This document shows, piece by piece, positions 12,668 to 24,047 of a DNA stretch of 64,000 nucleotides. The stretch is from assembly GCA_902805475.1 (NCBI GenBank), contig CADCSX010000025.1, positions 682,001 to 746,000 of the forward strand. The letters run 5' to 3'. Below the pieces are notes generated by a model. That model ran no database searches. It was not told the DNA's origin and saw only the letters and a program-made list of their open reading frames with translations. Source of the stretch: Entonaema liquescens (lineage: Eukaryota; Ascomycota; Sordariomycetes; Xylariales; Xylariaceae). Both the position numbers and the translations under genes were made by a program. The first letter of the stretch is position 1. Each line of letters opens with the position of its first letter.

Positions 12668-14725
12668 AGCCGGGGGAAAAAAAAGGGCGGGATCTTAAAA
12701 GATTAATGTATCGGCCATATTGCTGGTCGTTTGTAATTGAATTCGGTCGGGTATGGAAACAAGGATATCCATGGCATTTATCAGGGCCTGGGAATTAAGG
12801 ATGTATTACTATCGCGGTAATTTGTACTGCAAGAGTACATGGGAGAAAGATACCCTAGATGCCGTTGTTTCGCATAGAAGCTGCGCAATAGAGAATCAAG
12901 GTCTGCGTAAAAGACCAATTTCAAAGCCCATATATGAGTTGTCTATGTATTGGTATTGAGATTGCAATTAATTCCTTATCAGCTGTCTTCAAGGTTCGGT
13001 ACCCCGAGGCAAGAGGCGTTGCGCAATACAATTTGATATACTATCGCCTTGAACACTCGCGGCTATGCCTTGGCATAAAAGTTGTAGTGGAGTAATAAAT
13101 CCGTGGGCGACATAACAAAACTTTTCTCCCTTCCAATATAATTCTGATACCTACCTCAACAATAAATGTAGAAGCAAGGTGATATTAACCCATAGATAAA
13201 TAAAATCGTGATTAGGAAAAGCATATCGGTTAGATGCATAGGTATCACAAGTTAAATAAAACTAATATCAAGCGCATTATTGAGAAAATTAAGCCTGTCA
13301 AATCTGTTCCTGCAGAAAGGCTAAGACGGGCGGCCCATACCGAGTATTCAATGGTTCCAAACTCTGCACGATCGGATTTTAGATTCACGACTTGCTGCAA
13401 CCTTAACGGCGCCGTCCGAATATACGTCACCTACCAGGTACGATGTAACAAAGAGATCTACAGGGTCCCCTAGCGTATTTTAATGTATATAGGGCAGGCA
13501 GGGGGGCTTGACTTACACCGTTACAAAAAGTCGTTTATGGAAATCTATAAGTAGCGATGCACACTGCAAGAGAATAAGCTTATATTAACATGCGCGCATT
13601 TCTTACGTGCCTAAGATTGTTTATTAAAGAGATAACACTACAGTGATCTACAAAATTTAGACCCTGTGCTTGCAAACATGTTAGAGAGGAAAAATATCTA
13701 GTAGATGGTATTGTTTGCATTGTATAAGTAAAGCATTTATATTAGTTATCAATAAGATGTGAAACTTTGTAGTTAAGTCTTCTTTGCTGTTGCTATTCAC
13801 ATTTTTTCGAATCTGAATTTTCGTATGTTGCTCCTATATAGAAAACTATTTAAAACCTTTACACTTTAGAGCCGGGATATCATGGGATGAAATATTATTT
13901 GCATCTTTAATTAAGATCATAGTATTCTTTGCAATGCATCTGGGTTGGGTACCTCGGCTTGTAGTTGTTGGATTAGCAGGTGAAGTACAATACTATATGA
14001 GATATAGAGAAAGGGCCAAAACAAATTCGCTAGATATTACTTATTTAATCCTAGCACGTGGAAAGCCCGAGTCAACCTTTTTAAGAAACGTTTTTTTATC
14101 CTTCCTATAACTGTGTCACCTTCCTGTTCCTATCTCAGGGGAACAAAAGTGCTTCGTTTCAGGTACCGGCACTCACAAAGGGCACTGGGATCTTTTGTCG
14201 GCGTGGCTGCCATGCTTTCCTAATCCGTACCTGCCGTATAACGTAATGAGGCCATTCACTTGCTAGCTAGTGAATAACTTCAAGTGAAAATTTTACTGGT
14301 AACCTGGTAGGAGGTGAACTCTAAGGTCACTAGCTCTTCCCTGTGGCCACTTCTAGAACCGTTTCCAACGATATGAACAAAGAAACGCATGCAGGTAATG
14401 CAGGTACGCGTGTTGCTAGGTGGATACAACGGCGTGGTTGTTTCCTGTTGCTAGGTTGTATAGCAACAATCTACTTCGATTTGAGTGAATGTTAGCACCT
14501 GTAGTATCTGAAAAAGGGCAATAACTCCTTTAATCTTGCAATGAGGGAATGTACAACTTATATCTTCCAGCCATAGACATCTCTATATAAATATCTGCGC
14601 TCCCTCGGTCCAAAGTTCCTTCATGCAGGAAATTCACCAGGCACTTCACGATCCTTCCAACCAGTCACTCCTTAGTCTCAACTATAGTCTTTCTCTACTA
14701 TCATTACAACCATTCAATACTCAAC
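12668..14725. other. Intergenic region
   Basis: About 2 kb, AT-rich in the middle. No coding frame above about 80 codons and no recognised RNA. The right 150 bp form the promoter and leader of the secreted-protein gene. Confidence 0.6.
14584..14593 (+). promoter_or_regulatory. TATA box of the secreted-protein gene
   Basis: TATATAAATA lies about 140 bp before the ATG at 14726 and is followed by a pyrimidine-rich leader ending in ACAACC...CTCAACATG. Together with the strong C-ending codon bias of the gene this suggests high expression. Confidence 0.6.
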
Positions 14726-15379
14726 ATGCTCTTCAGCAAGACCCTCCTCTCCCTCGTGGCCTCGGCCGTCGCCGTCTGCGCCTCAGCCATCCCCGTCGCC
14801 CGGGACGCTGGCACCACTATCTCCATTACCCCCCACGACCGGTACTCGTCGTCGGCCGGCGTGCTCGGCTGCAAGATCGACACCAACCGCGTGGCGTACT
14901 GGCCCTCGGCCGTCGACTGCAACAACCTGTGCGTCAAGGTGTCCGCCAACAACCGCTTCGTGCACCTGCTCAAGGTCGACACCTCGGGCGGCGCCCACGA
15001 CATCTCCTACGACGCCTGGAACTACCTCTCTACCGGCGTGTCCGCCCGCACCGACCCCACCCAAGGCGGCGGTTTCGACGCTACCTGGGAGAACGCGCCC
15101 CTGAGCGACTGCGCCGACCTCATTAAGGAACCCCAGGGCCGCATCGCCCTCTCTGCCGCCAACGGCATGAACTTCTACGAGACCTGCGGCCACACCAAGA
15201 CCGCCCTGTACAACATCGCCAACCCGGTGTGCACTAGGGGCTACGACGAGGTCTGCACCCTTGCCGCCGGCGCCAACCAGGCTACCTGCGCCCACCAGCT
15301 CGGCTCCCTCGATTCTTTGACCACCCAGCCCGTCTACAACATCGACTACGGCACTGGCAACCTGTCACTTGCGGTTTAA
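14726..15379 (+). CDS. Small secreted cysteine-rich protein, possible double-psi beta-barrel
   Basis: Single exon, 217 residues. The N-terminus has a basic-hydrophobic signal peptide with a probable cleavage after Ala21 (VCASA/IPVA). The mature part has eight cysteines (49, 65, 69, 129, 154, 169, 177, 188), consistent with four disulfides. The segment VKVSANNRFVHLLKVDTSGG followed by AHDISYDAWNYL resembles the strand-D-x-D...hDLSxxAF pattern of barwin/RlpA/expansin-type double-psi beta-barrels, but I cannot confirm the fold. There is one N-glycosylation sequon (NLS) at 212-214. Third codon positions are almost all C or G, unlike most neighbours, a sign of high expression. A secreted wall-associated or host-interaction protein is the likely role; no catalytic motif is visible. 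Confidence 0.85.
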   Translation: MLFSKTLLSLVASAVAVCASAIPVARDAGTTISITPHDRYSSSAGVLGCKIDTNRVAYWPSAVDCNNLCVKVSANNRFVHLLKVDTSGGAHDISYDAWNYLSTGVSARTDPTQGGGFDATWENAPLSDCADLIKEPQGRIALSAANGMNFYETCGHTKTALYNIANPVCTRGYDEVCTLAAGANQATCAHQLGSLDSLTTQPVYNIDYGTGNLSLAV

Positions 15380-16202
15380 GGTTCAACTGTCTATAGTTAG
15401 AACTCCTTCACGATTTTTTGGGATGAATAAGATGCTCTACTATACTACATATAGCTTATTCTGGCAGGGAAAAGAAATATAGGAACAAACCAAGAAAAAA
15501 AGAACCAACTGTGCTTGATGTACTTAGGTAGTTTACGATACTATTCTCCTCGAGAGAATTTAGTTTTAGAGTGAATACCAAATTCATCGCAGCTACTAAA
15601 TTTCGATTCTATGACTTGACTATGTGATGCGCCTTTAAGGGGCTAAGTGACTTAGGTACCTAGCTAATGTATGTATAAAGTTATATGCCTATCCCCTTTG
15701 TATCCCATACATTAATGCTTTAAGTAAACTTAGGTAGACTTCATCCTGCTAAAACTACATTTTGTATTTGAGTATCAAGCTACCTATCTTCGCCGCCAAA
15801 CTATCCGAGCCTCCGTACCTATTTACCTTTTACAATAATGTACACGAAACATGAACACACCAAACACCCCTTGCAATGCAAATAGCAGCCGTAAGAACAG
15901 AGAATTCAGATGCAGAAAGATTACCACACCCCTCCCCCTCCTGAACCCCCCTTAGTAGCAGAAAACACATTAAAAGTCCAAAGCTGCCATGTCCATACCT
16001 ATCCCCCTATTCATCCATGTTCAGCGCGAGCTGTCTCGTTACCTTGCGTCGTCGTTTGCTGTTACGTCCAATTACGTCCCCAGGGTCGTACGAAAACCCT
16101 TTCTCTCAATCATAATCTTACATCGACTCCCCAAGTAGGTTTGGTTCCAAGCAAGTCCTACTTCCTCGCTCAATTGGCAATGCCGCCGAGCATTATATTT
16201 CT
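15380..16202. other. Convergent intergenic region
   Basis: About 820 bp between the 3' ends of the secreted-protein gene and the kinase gene. It contains AGGTACCT at 15654-15661. No coding signal; the plus-strand frame 15910-16206 is antisense to the expected kinase 3' UTR. Confidence 0.55.
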
Positions 16203-18305
16203 TTAGACACCCGGCCAACGCAGGCGCAGACCATCTACCCATCGACCGTACAAGACGCCCGAGAGCTGCTTACAGTGCTCCATACCCGGCTGAGGGTCGC
16301 GCCCGGGGTACTTTGCCTGCAGCGCCACCTTTTCTGGGTCCTTCTCCCTTTTCTCAGGACTACCAACACCGTTCACCGTCACGCTCCCCTGTCGCCTTTT
16401 GTGGCTCTTCAAATGAGGGTTGCTAGCTGCTAGGACAAGCTTCGCCGGGCCCTGGTTTTGCTTGGTTGGCGTCGGACTTTTCATAATCACCGTGCCTTGT
16501 GGTGTTGCAGGATCGAGTCCTTTTATCGAACCTCCTGGATTTTGCGGCAGGAATGCATTCGACAATTTGGTGTCCTGCGAAATGGTAGAGTTTAAATTGC
16601 GTAAAAGGTGGTAGGCGCCTTCGGGATCAACCGAGTCTAGTAGCGCAAGGGCGTCAGATAGCTTACCGAGTGCCTCCCGCTTAGCCATATTCGATGTCTG
16701 GGCATGCAGCTCTGCTAGTGTAGGCTCGACAGCCTTGGAGTACAGGCGTCGTCCGAGCACAGCCTCCTTACTGGTAGCCTCAGCAGTTCCTGGACGTTTA
16801 TTCTCATCCGAAAGTATATGGATCGAGTCAGGAGAAGCCACTTGGCCAGATGTGGAACTGTCTGAAGGTACTCTTCTGAAAAGACGTTGCGATGAACCCG
16901 AGTTGCCGAACGACATGTCGGGCTGAAGGGGACGTCTGATTGCAGGGGCCGGTGGACCACGGACAGACCCAGAATTGGATATTTGCGCCAGAGAGGATTG
17001 TCTCCGCATTGTAGCCTTACGCATTGTGACTGGAGCTGGCGACGAAGGTTGCAATGGAGCATCCTTGATGTCCATTCTACGCAAGGCTTCTTCAGTAGAG
17101 AAGATTGAGGATGGTTTACGAGCCTTGACGGTCGGCCTCTTAGGAACCACGGATCTAACTGTATCGAAGACCCATTCGTCTTCCTCGTCCCTCGGGGAGA
17201 AGTCTTGCAGCGTCTCTTGATAGAATGATCTGCCTTTCTTCTTGGTTTTTGTGGCATCGTACTTTCGTCGTCGTTCGATCAACTCCTGTAGGGCTTCCAC
17301 TTTTCCTGAGGATCTGACGAATCGGTGCTTCAGCAGGTCCCTCGCCGACGGTCGTCGATCGGGATCCTTCATGAGGCACTGGGATACGAAGTCTTTGAAG
17401 TCTTTTGAGAAATTACCCTCAAGTCTAGGGGGTGGATTCTTCGGAATATGAAACAAAGCTTTCATGGGGTGGAGATTAGCGTGGGGCGGTTCTCCGTTTG
17501 CCATTTCCATAGCCGTGATTCCCAACGACCATATGTCAGCTTTAAAGTCATAACCAGCTTGTTGAATTACTTCGGGTGCCATCCAAAATGGTGTGCCGAC
17601 GAATGTATTACGTTGCGATTTAATATTTGTAAGTTGAGCTGCGACACCAAAGTCGGCTAACTTAACCTTGCCCGACTCTGAGAGGAGGACATTCGCAGCC
17701 TTGATGTCTCTGTGGATCTTCCCCTCAGCATGGAGATACTCGAGACCGCGAAGTAGTTCGCGACATATTATCGCAATGTGTGTCTCGCTAAAGACTGATG
17801 GTTCGGGTTTAAGCTAGGAAGAATGATACGTCAGATCTAAAAACCGTGCGCGGCGCAAACGAGGTATAATTACCAGGTCAAGACAGGATCCACCTCCAAG
17901 GTATTCCATGACTATCCATAGCTTGCTTCCCCGCAAGAAGCTAGCCTTGTACTGAGTTACGTAGGAGCTAGCACAAGTACTCAAGACTGAGATCTCGGCT
18001 TGGATATCTTGGATATCATCTTCGGTAGACTCAAGGTCAATCTAGACAGGTTCAAAATTAGCAGCTTGGACTAATGCGCCAGGGTTTGTAATCGATATGC
18101 CACTTACATGCTTGATAGCAACGACTTCGCCTGTCGCTTTCTCAATGCCTTTATATACTATTCCAAAGCTACCGCCTACAATTGAGATATCAGGTCAGCA
18201 CGCATTGTTTTTATGTTGGATTACGGTGTGGTTCAAATAAGGTAAACACGTACGGCCAAGTTCCTCAAGGACCTGATAATGACTTGCGATGGCCTCGGAC
18301 CCCAT
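16203..18305 (-). CDS. Ste20-family protein kinase, GCK-III (Sid1/Mst3-like)
   Basis: Four exons: 18305-18254, 18175-18108, 18041-17874 and 17813-16203, with introns of 78, 66 and 60 nt (each GT...AG), giving 632 residues. The kinase domain is complete: glycine loop LGRGSFGIVYKG (16-27), Lys39, Glu56 in helix C, HRDIKAANV (130 on), DFG (150-152) and the GCK signature GTPFWMAPEV. The helical tail of the domain ends near LLKHRFVRSS. The C-terminal half is Ser/Pro-rich and variable, with a short helical segment (KLSDALALLDSVDPEGAYHL). GCK-III kinases act upstream of NDR kinases in septation and polarity networks (S. pombe Sid1 and Nak1, S. cerevisiae Kic1, Neurospora MST-1). I favour the Sid1/MST-1 branch, but the branch is inference. 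It is divergent from cyk3 with about 2 kb between the starts. Confidence 0.9.
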
Positions 18306-20265
18306 GTTGCCAGCAGGGCTTTTGCGCTAGGGCTGCAGTGTTTATATAACTCGTCTTGTAGCTCGGAGAGTTGCGAAAGATTTGGAGCTAAGCGAAGCAA
18401 AAGTAATGATCGAGACTCGCACTTAGAGGCAATAGAATAGCCAGCCACAGAGCGAAGCAAGATCTAAACACCAAACGGCGCAATGCGCAATGCGAAAGAC
18501 GAGTTGCTATGTATTGTACAAATGGTAGAAGAGCGACACGGGGATTAAAATCTGGTTACTAGGAAGAACTGGGAAGAGCTGCGACAAGGCGGCAATTAAA
18601 CAAGCGCCAGGGAGGATGGTAAAAAAAAAAGTGATAATAATCAGTGATAATTGTTGGAGAAGCTGGTTGTCAGGGCGCAAGCTCTAAAAGAGCTATGGCC
18701 AACAACAGATTGCTGTTTTGGGAGTAGCGTGGAGCTTAATAGGGAGCTTCCCAGGTTGTTATCCCAGGTCTTATCCTAGTTATCAAGCTGTTATCCGTGG
18801 TCACGTACTATGGATGTGCCGAATCTAGGAAATTTAATAAGATTAATCACTCCGTCAGATAGCCTTTACCGTTTGAACAACATGGGGGGCGGGGGCGGTA
18901 AAACTCGACTGGTTTTTCTCCTGTAACTTCGCGATGATTTTCATGGTGGTTTTTCCGAGAAAGATAAATCTAAAAAAGAAAAAGTAAAAAAAGCGGAAAA
19001 GGATGCATATACAGGAAGCACATAATAGACGCAGCTACATAATCCTCTGGTGACTTACATTACATACCAGCGCCTACATAGTACATTAGTGCCATCTATA
19101 GATACATGTACTAAAGTACATCTAATGCGAACCGGGTCTTGTCAGCTCAGCTAGGATTATTCTGATTTGTGAATTGAGCTATGGGGTAAACAAGGTGCAT
19201 CCATTAGCGACCTGAGCTGTATCGATACTTTCAAACCTTATGTACGTGAGTGTATCCCTATGTACGTACATGCATATAATTAGGTACATTTCTCCATCAT
19301 TCTACACATGCATGATGTCCTCTCATATCATAACACATAACAGTGTTATATGCTTTTATACACGCGTAGATAATTAATTGACGGGAGTGGAAGTTGATTG
19401 ATTAGATTGCATGCTTGAAGCAATAGATTCAATATAATTCCTTTTTTTGTCTTCGACTACTATAAAAGATAGCGCTATTATTGCTCCGTTTGGAAAGTTT
19501 GTAAAGCTTGTAAAGCCTGATTTCATGTTGTTGAGGGTCCTTTAGTGTGTACACTGCATTACCCAAAGCCTTGGATATTGTACAAAGTGACGTATGTACT
19601 CATACTTAATGTAAGTGCGGGAAGGGAAAACGCCCTGCGCCGCTATATTTATGGGTTATATTTATGGGTCTCAAAGCTTAGTGGTTACCCGGCAACGATT
19701 ACGAGACCCCTCTGTTTTCATGCGATGGTTGCGCCAAGGTAACTAACTGTGACCTGTCCCAATACCGCCCCGAGCTTCTAATAATTCAACTTTAGTTATG
19801 TCCTTATGTCCAGAACATCCCAATCACAATCCACAGATCTGAATTGATGTGCTGGCATTCTCCAGAATCTCCCGTTACTACTTTTTACTACGCTTGCAAC
19901 CTTCGGCATCCCTACCGTTGACTCGTGCTTAAGGCTTAGCACGCCTTTAACAGCCATCAATAATAGCCATAATAATATAGCGTATTATTGCTAGCATTAT
20001 TGCTATTACTGCTATTATTGCTATTATTGCACCGTCTTGTTGATCCCTCCGAAATCCCCACGAGCACCACACCGCCTCAGATGCTATTGACTCTACCGAC
20101 TTTCTCAACTGCGTATTTACTCCATCACCCTGCAGCAACCGCCGAATACGCTGCTGGGAATTCAGAATAGACTCAAATCCCCCGAGTCTATCTGATTTAC
20201 ATACTCCAACGCCACATCTCCAACCTGGCGAATAGACGACTACCAAGACTTCGAATATCGGCACA
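18306..20265. other. Shared intergenic region between divergent kinase and cyk3 genes
   Basis: 1.96 kb between two start codons on opposite strands. It includes AT-rich stretches, an imperfect GTAC/CATA-rich zone near 19240-19290 and an ATTATTGCT microsatellite at 19978-20031 in the cyk3 leader. No coding frame is supportable. Confidence 0.6.
19978..20031. repeat. ATTATTGCT-type trinucleotide-rich repeat in the cyk3 leader
   Basis: Imperfect tandem units of ATTATTGCT/ATTACTGCT, about 240-290 bp before the cyk3 start codon. Confidence 0.75.
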
Positions 20266-23200
20266 ATGGGGTCAGCACCTCCGTTACCCACGCGGTTTCC
20301 GTGTTGGTGTAGAGCCGTGTATTCATGGGGAGGAGAAGTATGCATTCGATTTTTTGATTTTTTGATTTTTTTTGGCGATATCGCGACGACTTTGTTTACT
20401 TTTGCTAACCTCACTTTCAGTCGCAACACGATTTAGGATTTATTGAGGGTGACTTAATAGAATGTCTAAATGCGGGGGATGGATCGTGGTGGACGGGTAG
20501 ATTGCGGCGCAACAAGACTGTCGGCGTCTTCCCTTCTAATTTTGTCGAGGTATTACCTCAAGACTTTCGACCCATTACCAGATCGGCGAGTCCATTAACA
20601 TCGAGTAACACGCCGAGCCCGACGAATGCGCCTCAGAAATCTAAGTCGCGACTATTTCGAAAGCCCTTCGAGGCTTATGCGAAAGCACCTCACTACACAA
20701 CCGCGAAGCAGCCTGAGATAATAAAGCAGCCCGAAGTAATAAGGAATATCTCCCACACACCGCCTAGAAAGAATTCCGCCAGTTCGTTCCGGAATAGTAC
20801 GCGCCAGCCTACTCAGATTATCGGCCGCGATCCGTCACCATCAGAGCTTCGGCGTCATGAGACTAAGGCCCCGTCGCCTGCGCCTCCCCCTCCTCAAGCT
20901 AGCTCGTATATTCCTAGAGCCGCATCCCCTGCCCCCCCTATACATTCGTCATACAGTTCTAGGAACCCTTCCCCAGTTCCGCCGCAAGCATACAATTATC
21001 AACGAGAACCCTCCCCAATCCCTCCCCCTTCGCCGGCGCAGCATTATGGATCTAGAGGACCATCACCGGCCCCGTCGTTTAGTTTTAAACCGTACCGGCC
21101 CGGAGCAGAGCGCGACTCACCTCCGCCCCCTGCTCCCCCGCCTCATCGTCATGTTATCGCTAGAGGAAATTCTACCGCGTCAAATGCGTCTTACGACAAC
21201 CGACGTCTCCATGAAGGATACCATACACCACGGGGTCCTTCCCCGAGCCCTCACTCCCCGGGCGGCGACGGTCTTACTCCTTCGCCATTACGTGAAGCTA
21301 TGGACGGCGTAATTGAGCAGTTAGACGCGTTAGGAATGGCACGTGAAGCGGATTCACCCGAGCCGCCGCTGGACCCATGGTCTCCGGAGTCCTTCGACCT
21401 GGTGCATCACCGGACGAAAAGAAAGGACACCAACCCAGACCGCTAACGTCAATTGGTGTGCCGTTCCAAGACTCTGGATATGGATCGTTTGACGGCGGCT
21501 CATCCCGAGATAGTACATTTCAAAGTAGTAGTTTCCAAGAACAACCACTCCCGCAGCTAAGCAATTACGTGGAAAGGATGGAAACTCGTCTTCGAAAGAT
21601 GCATCATAAAAGTTCAAGCGCAGGAATCATTGATCATCATAATCATGAAGAAGAAACAGGCCCTCCTCCCCCGCCGCCGCCTAAGAACCCCCTATATAGC
21701 AGACCTAAGTCTTCGATAGGTGATCACTTCTTCGGGGACCGTAAATCCATCCGCAAGCAAAAGTCGTTTTATGATATCGGCCAGCAGTTGGATAGGACGG
21801 GGACGACGAAGACTAATTCGACGGACGCTTCTTCGGGTAATCGCAGTATAGTAACGAATAGCACGAATCGAAGTCTAATGAGTGGTGTGTCCGCGGGCGG
21901 AATTAGCGCCACAAGTGCTGGTAGCCTGGCTAGGAAGCAAAAACGAGCACGGAGCGCACTGGGGTTCCGGGACGGCGATGATGAGGAGGAGGAGGATTGG
22001 GATGCGAATCGTCCAACCACGCCGTTTACCGGCGTATCGTACCACCCAAGTCACTCTACGTCAGCTTTGCGTCCCCAGTCACAGGTTGGCTTCAACGAGG
22101 ACGGAATTGCTCCCATCGGAGGTCTCGTGCAGCCCAGCAGTGCTAAGCCCAAGAAGCAAAATTTTATTAAGAGGATTCTAGAGGCAACAAAGACTGGTGT
22201 GGCTAGTGGTCGCAGTAGCATTGCGATCAGCCCGGGGTCTGGGCAAGTTTCACCAACTAAGCGCTCGATGGGTCTCGGGATATCAGCGCTTGCAGGAGCT
22301 AGTAGCACAAACTTAATACGTGATCCGGCCACAGATATGGGGCTAAGAAATGACGGGGACTGGGTTCAAGTACGAAGAGATGTCAACCGATCAAATACGT
22401 TAAGCAAGAATGAACGCAACGAGCGACGAGATCGTTGCTTAATGTTGGACTACCCGGCGATAGATCCCGTCGATGAGCTTTATGAGAGTGTTGAAGGAGA
22501 TGAAGGTGCTGATGGCATGCCGGTCCGGGAACCTATCAACTATCAGGTCATAAACTTGAGCCAAGTCGACAAAAACTCGCGGTTCATTAGTAGTTTACCG
22601 CCGACGACAACAGCCGTGTCCCTTGCGACAACTTACGTATGCAGACCGTACAAGAGTGATGTCCAACGGCTCCGGGCCATTTTCACTTGGGTTGCAGAGA
22701 ATGTGAATTGGGAGGAAGACTTTGAAGGAGACGTGAATACGCGGCGAGTGATCCAAACGAAGCGAGCTTGTCCCGAAGAATATGCTGTTCTTGTTCACGA
22801 GATGTGTGTCGCAATTGGTGTACACTCCGAAGTTATTCGTGGCTATCTCAAGACTCCAGGCGAGGTCCCAGATACGGGTATAATGCCTCGATCAAATCAT
22901 TGGTGGAACGCTGTTGTTATTGATAACGAGTGGCGCATGATGGATTGTTGTCTTGCAAGTCCTTCTAACCCCCGCCGGAGCCTCTACTCGAGCGCTAGTA
23001 ACTCGACCGCGGAGTTCTGGTGGTTTCTCACTCGACCTGTCGAGCTTTGCTGGACTCATATCCCCGAACACCACAGCCAACAGCATATCTGCCCACCCGT
23101 AGCTCACGAAACACTACTCAACTTACCCGGTGTCTGTCCTCCGTACTTCAAACAGATGATCTCTATAGTGGATTACAACACGTCGTTAACTCGCATCGAA

Positions 23201-24047
23201 GATCTCGAAATGATACATATCAAATTCAACGTTCCTCCTGATATCGAAGTAGCAGCCGAAGTCGAAACCAAGGGGTTCTCACGAGACGCAGATGGCGACT
23301 TCTTCGAAAGCGGCGAGGTCGTCAAGAAACGTGCGCTCGCGCAAGCCGACTGGTACGGCGGCACAAAGCGGTACACGGTAAAGGCGCTCCTACCAGGGGA
23401 CGAGGGCAGTGGTATCCTGAAGGTGTACGCCGGCAAGCGCGGACTGATGCATAGCATCAAAGACATCCCGCATCCCCTCGCATTCGCCCTGCCGATCATC
23501 CATACGGGCGAAAACCCACCTTACGAATTCGTCACCCGCCATCCGACGCCGCACGCGCAGCGCCACGACATTTACGTCGTCCAGCCGCAGTGCCAGCGGC
23601 TAGCGCTCAACAACACGTTCGTATTCGCGATCCGACAGCACCCGTCGAGCCCGGCGGGCGGTACCAGCAGCGGTACCAGCAACGCGGGAGGGACGAGCCC
23701 AGTGCCGTTCGCGCGGCCGGCGAGCGCGATGAGCATGACGAGCAGCAGCGCGGCGGGATCATCGAACCCGAGCTCGGCGACGGGCAGCATCGCGGGGAAG
23801 AAGCCGGCGAAGCTGGCGATCCAGACTCCCGGGGCAAGATCCTGCGGCTGATGCGCAAGGAGGAGCGGGTCGGGCGGTCGGGGATCGGCGTCGGGGCCGC
23901 AGCAGCACCATGGCCGACGAGGAGGCCAGCGACGGCGGCACCTGGGAGACTATCATCAAGTGCTCCGAGCGCGGCGTCTGGCGCGGCCTGGTGCTCGCGG
24001 ACCGGACCGCGAGGTGGTGCGTGTTTGCCGAGTGGGTTTGCGTCTGA
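20266..24047 (+). CDS. cyk3: Cytokinesis protein 3 (SH3 plus transglutaminase-like), frame broken three times
   Basis: Cyk3 acts at the contractile ring in primary septum formation. Exon 1 is 20266-20337 (MGSAPPLPTRFPCWCRAVYS...) and a phase-0 intron covers 20338-20420 (83 nt, CTAAC branch, TTTCAG). The SH3 domain follows (GFIEGDLIECLNAGDGSWWT, VGVFPSNFVEVL), then a long Pro/Ser-rich linker with many SPxPP motifs, and the transglutaminase-like core at about 22560-23160 (RACPEEYAVL, RSNHWWNAVV, MMDCCLASP). The frame switches by -1 near 21414-21443, near 23828-23835 and near 23890-23898. The true C-terminus appears to be DGGTWETIIKCSERGVWRGL...AEWVCV, ending at 24045-24047. Total length is about 1,230 residues if the shifts are sequence errors. 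No GT-AG intron explains the shifts without losing conserved residues. If they are real, this is a recent pseudogene. Confidence 0.88.

Noticed and set aside
14783..15295. 170-codon minus-strand frame opposite the secreted-protein gene
   Set aside because: Antisense shadow created by the strong GC third-base bias of the real gene.
21380..21438. GT-AG pairs as an intron fixing the first Cyk3 frameshift
   Set aside because: The 59-nt option creates a TGA at the junction; the 50-nt option (21389-21438) has a poor GTCCTT donor and deletes conserved residues.
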